Below the pieces are notes generated by a model. The model had not been told where the DNA came from. It was given only the letters and a program-made list of their open reading frames with translations, and searched no databases. The position numbers and the translations under genes are program-made. Shown here piece after piece: positions 6,277-7,870 of a stretch of 7,870 bases of DNA; the stretch's first letter is position 1; each line of letters opens with the position of its first letter. The DNA comes from Alphaproteobacteria bacterium (GTDB lineage: Bacteria; Pseudomonadota; Alphaproteobacteria; Puniceispirillales; Marisalimonadaceae), in assembly GCA_016777645.1 (NCBI GenBank), contig JADHRC010000073.1, positions 1 to 7,870 on the forward strand, read 5' to 3'.

Positions 6277-7149
6277 TTATAATGCTTCTGCACCGGATAT
6301 AATTTCTATTAGTTCTTTTGTAATAACTGCTTGCCTTGTTCTATTATATTGAAGTGTAAGATTATCTATCATATCACCTGCGTTTCTTGTAGCGTTATCC
6401 ATTGCCGTCATTCTTGCAGCTAGTTCACTAGCAGTGCTTTCCATTTGAGAGCTAAATAATTGAGTTGCCAAATTACGAGGCAATAAATCATTTAAGATTT
6501 CTTCTTCACTTGGTTCAAATTCATATATAGAATTACTGTCATTAACTTCATCTTCATTTTTTTGAATGTCCGCTGGTATAAGAGACTTAAAAGTTACTTC
6601 TTGAGTAATAGCTGAAACAAACTTATTAAAAATAACTTTGCACATTCCAAATTCATCATTTTCAAATAGTGAAATTATTTTGTTAGCTAGAATTTCAGCG
6701 TCTGTATAATTTGGTTTAGCAGAATTCCCGTCAATTCTTTCAATGAATAAGTGGCCTAATTCTCTATTTAATGCATCGGCAGATTTCTTACCGACCATAA
6801 GTAACTTAACTTTAATTCCGTCTTGCTCTAATTTTTTAACTTCAGCTCTAACTGCTCTAGTAATTGAACCATTAAAGCCTCCACATAGACCTCTATCAGC
6901 TGAAAAAACAACTATTAGCTGCGTTTTATTGTCACTTTTTCCAGTTAAAAGATCTAACGAATTTCCAGAAGTTTTAGACGCAATTTTGGATACTACTTTA
7001 TCCATTAACGATGTATAAGGTCGAGAAGCTAAAGCTTGCTCCTGAGCCTTTCTCAACTTTGCAGCAGCAACCATTTTCATTGCTGAAGTAATTTTTTGAG
7101 TAGATTTAACAGATCCAATTCGGTTTTTAAGGTCTTTTAAAGAAGGCAT
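6277..7149 (-). CDS. atpG: F1-ATP synthase gamma subunit
   Basis: Gamma subunit, the rotating central shaft of F1 that couples proton flow to catalysis in beta. Its 290 residues fit the bacterial family. The N-terminal helix begins with the canonical MPSLKDLKNRIGSV and continues through KITSAMKMVAAAKLRKAQ (19-36). The Rossmann-like middle domain has SADRGLCGGFN at 83-93. The C-terminal helix (about 230-290) ends in the family signature ITKELIEIISGAEAL (276-290), which inserts into the alpha/beta ring. An acidic, poorly conserved insert lies at about 197-218 in the middle domain; such variable loops are common in gamma. It sits between atpA and atpD with 31-base gaps on both sides (measured to the chosen atpD start), the standard alphaproteobacterial order. 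Start and stop are unambiguous. Confidence 0.98.
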   Translation of the reverse strand: MPSLKDLKNRIGSVKSTQKITSAMKMVAAAKLRKAQEQALASRPYTSLMDKVVSKIASKTSGNSLDLLTGKSDNKTQLIVVFSADRGLCGGFNGSITRAVRAEVKKLEQDGIKVKLLMVGKKSADALNRELGHLFIERIDGNSAKPNYTDAEILANKIISLFENDEFGMCKVIFNKFVSAITQEVTFKSLIPADIQKNEDEVNDSNSIYEFEPSEEEILNDLLPRNLATQLFSSQMESTASELAARMTAMDNATRNAGDMIDNLTLQYNRTRQAVITKELIEIISGAEAL

Positions 7150-7158
7150 TTAACCCTT

Positions 7159-7163
7159 TCCTT
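7159..7163 (-). promoter_or_regulatory. Ribosome binding site of atpG
   Basis: Read on the minus strand this is AAGGA, nine bases before the ATG at 7149, with a second purine-rich GGG closer to the start. It supports the canonical MPSLKD start. Confidence 0.6.
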
Positions 7164-7180
7164 ACAATATAAAATAACAG

Positions 7181-7870
7181 TTAAACAAAACTTTTAACTA
7201 ACTGATCTAAAACATCTTTTAAAGCTTGATCAGTTTCATCTGATATTGACTTATCTTTTCGAATTGATTCTAATATTTTGGAATCCTTCGAATTTAACTT
7301 TTGCAAAAGTGATTTTTCGAATTCACCAATTTTTTGGGTAGGTATTTTATCAAGATAACCTTTTACTCCAGCAAAAATTACAGCAACTTGCTCTTCTACT
7401 TCCATCGGAGAGTATTGAGCTTGCTTAAGTAGTTCTGTTAACCTTTCACCCCTGGATAGAAGTTGTCTAGTTGATGCATCCATATCTGAAGCGAATTGTG
7501 CGAAGGCAGCCATTTCCCTATATTGAGCAAGGTCAAGCTTAATGGTACCGGCAACTTGTTTCATAGCTTTAATTTGTGCAGCAGAGCCAACCCTTGAAAC
7601 AGATAATCCAACGTTAACTGCAGGTCTAATTCCTTTATAAAAAAGTTCTGTTTCTAAAAAAATTTGACCATCAGTTATTGATATAACATTAGTAGGAATA
7701 AAGGCAGACACGTCACCGCCCTGCGTTTCGATTATGGGAAGGGCAGTTAGAGAACCTGAACCATTATCACTATTTAATTTAGCAGCTCTTTCCAATAATC
7801 GTGAGTGTAAATAGAAAACATCTCCAGGATATGCTTCTCTTCCAGGGGGCCTTCTTAAAAGTAATGACAT
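7181..7870 (-). CDS. atpA: F1-ATP synthase alpha subunit, C-terminal part (5' end outside window)
   Basis: Alpha subunit of the F1 ring, which binds nucleotide without turnover and contributes an arginine to the catalytic site of beta. Only the last 229 residues of a usual ~510 are present; the Met at the window edge is internal, because it opens the conserved MSLLLRRPPGREAYPGDVF stretch of the nucleotide-binding domain. The family signature PAVNVGLSVS is at visible residues 83-92, and the next residue, Arg93, corresponds to the arginine finger. The rest is the helical C-terminal domain, including REMAAFAQFASDMDA (118-132), and it ends in a Lys/Ser-rich stretch and VKSFV. It leads the visible part of the operon. 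The Walker A region and the N-terminal barrel lie beyond the window, as would atpH if the order is the usual one. Confidence 0.97.
   Translation of the reverse strand: MSLLLRRPPGREAYPGDVFYLHSRLLERAAKLNSDNGSGSLTALPIIETQGGDVSAFIPTNVISITDGQIFLETELFYKGIRPAVNVGLSVSRVGSAAQIKAMKQVAGTIKLDLAQYREMAAFAQFASDMDASTRQLLSRGERLTELLKQAQYSPMEVEEQVAVIFAGVKGYLDKIPTQKIGEFEKSLLQKLNSKDSKILESIRKDKSISDETDQALKDVLDQLVKSFV

Noticed and set aside
6028..6282. Open frame on the + strand opposite the atpD start and gap
   Set aside because: It is antisense to the strongly conserved N-terminus of the beta subunit and has no ribosome binding site or recognisable family. The + strand frame at 6743-7018 opposite atpG is rejected likewise.
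7868..7870. Met at the window edge as the start of atpA
   Set aside because: It is the internal Met of the conserved MSLLLRRPPG stretch; about 280 residues are missing upstream.
1..7870. CRISPR arrays, tRNA or rRNA genes, insertion sequences, prophage or defence modules
   Set aside because: Coding sequence fills nearly the whole window with housekeeping genes, the largest gap is 79 bases, and no spaced repeats, transposase motifs or structured RNA signatures were seen.

Overview
The window is an ordinary stretch of a chromosome from an AT-rich, gene-dense bacterium, most likely an alphaproteobacterium with a streamlined genome (SAR11/Pelagibacterales-like or another marine AT-rich lineage). 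The grounds are alphaproteobacterial-type sequences of the phosphoglycerate mutase, S41 protease, RppH and F1-ATPase subunits, low GC by eye (roughly one third), intergenic gaps of 1 to 79 bases, and Lys/Asn/Ile-rich proteins. The lineage is an inference from remembered family patterns and was not tested by a search.

Layout. Bases 1-4381 carry four genes on the + strand: the C-terminal part of gpmI (5' end outside the window), then ctpA, rppH and an amidase-signature hydrolase. The last three are separated by only 2 and 5 bases and probably form one transcript, starting from the 79-base gap between gpmI and ctpA, where a promoter-like pair of hexamers overlaps a perfect 14-bp palindrome. Bases 4383-7870 carry the F1 part of the ATP synthase operon on the - strand, transcribed from right to left: atpA (N-terminal part outside the window), atpG, atpD and atpC. 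The two blocks converge, with a single base between the amidase and atpC stop codons.

Functions. gpmI is a glycolytic/gluconeogenic enzyme; ctpA is an exported or membrane-anchored PDZ protease of the cell envelope; rppH starts mRNA decay by removing 5' pyrophosphate; the amidase has an intact Lys-Ser-Ser triad but no predictable substrate. atpA, atpG, atpD and atpC encode the alpha, gamma, beta and epsilon subunits of F1. All visible catalytic motifs are intact, and the only truncations are at the window edges.

No RNA gene, CRISPR array, mobile element, phage gene or defence-like cassette was found, and there is no gene-free stretch over 300 bases. I found no evidence of a previously undescribed system. 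The points worth a second look are small: the amidase next to rppH, a Gly-to-Ser change in the Nudix box, the ctpA promoter region, the almost abutting convergent stop codons, and the start codons of atpD and the amidase.
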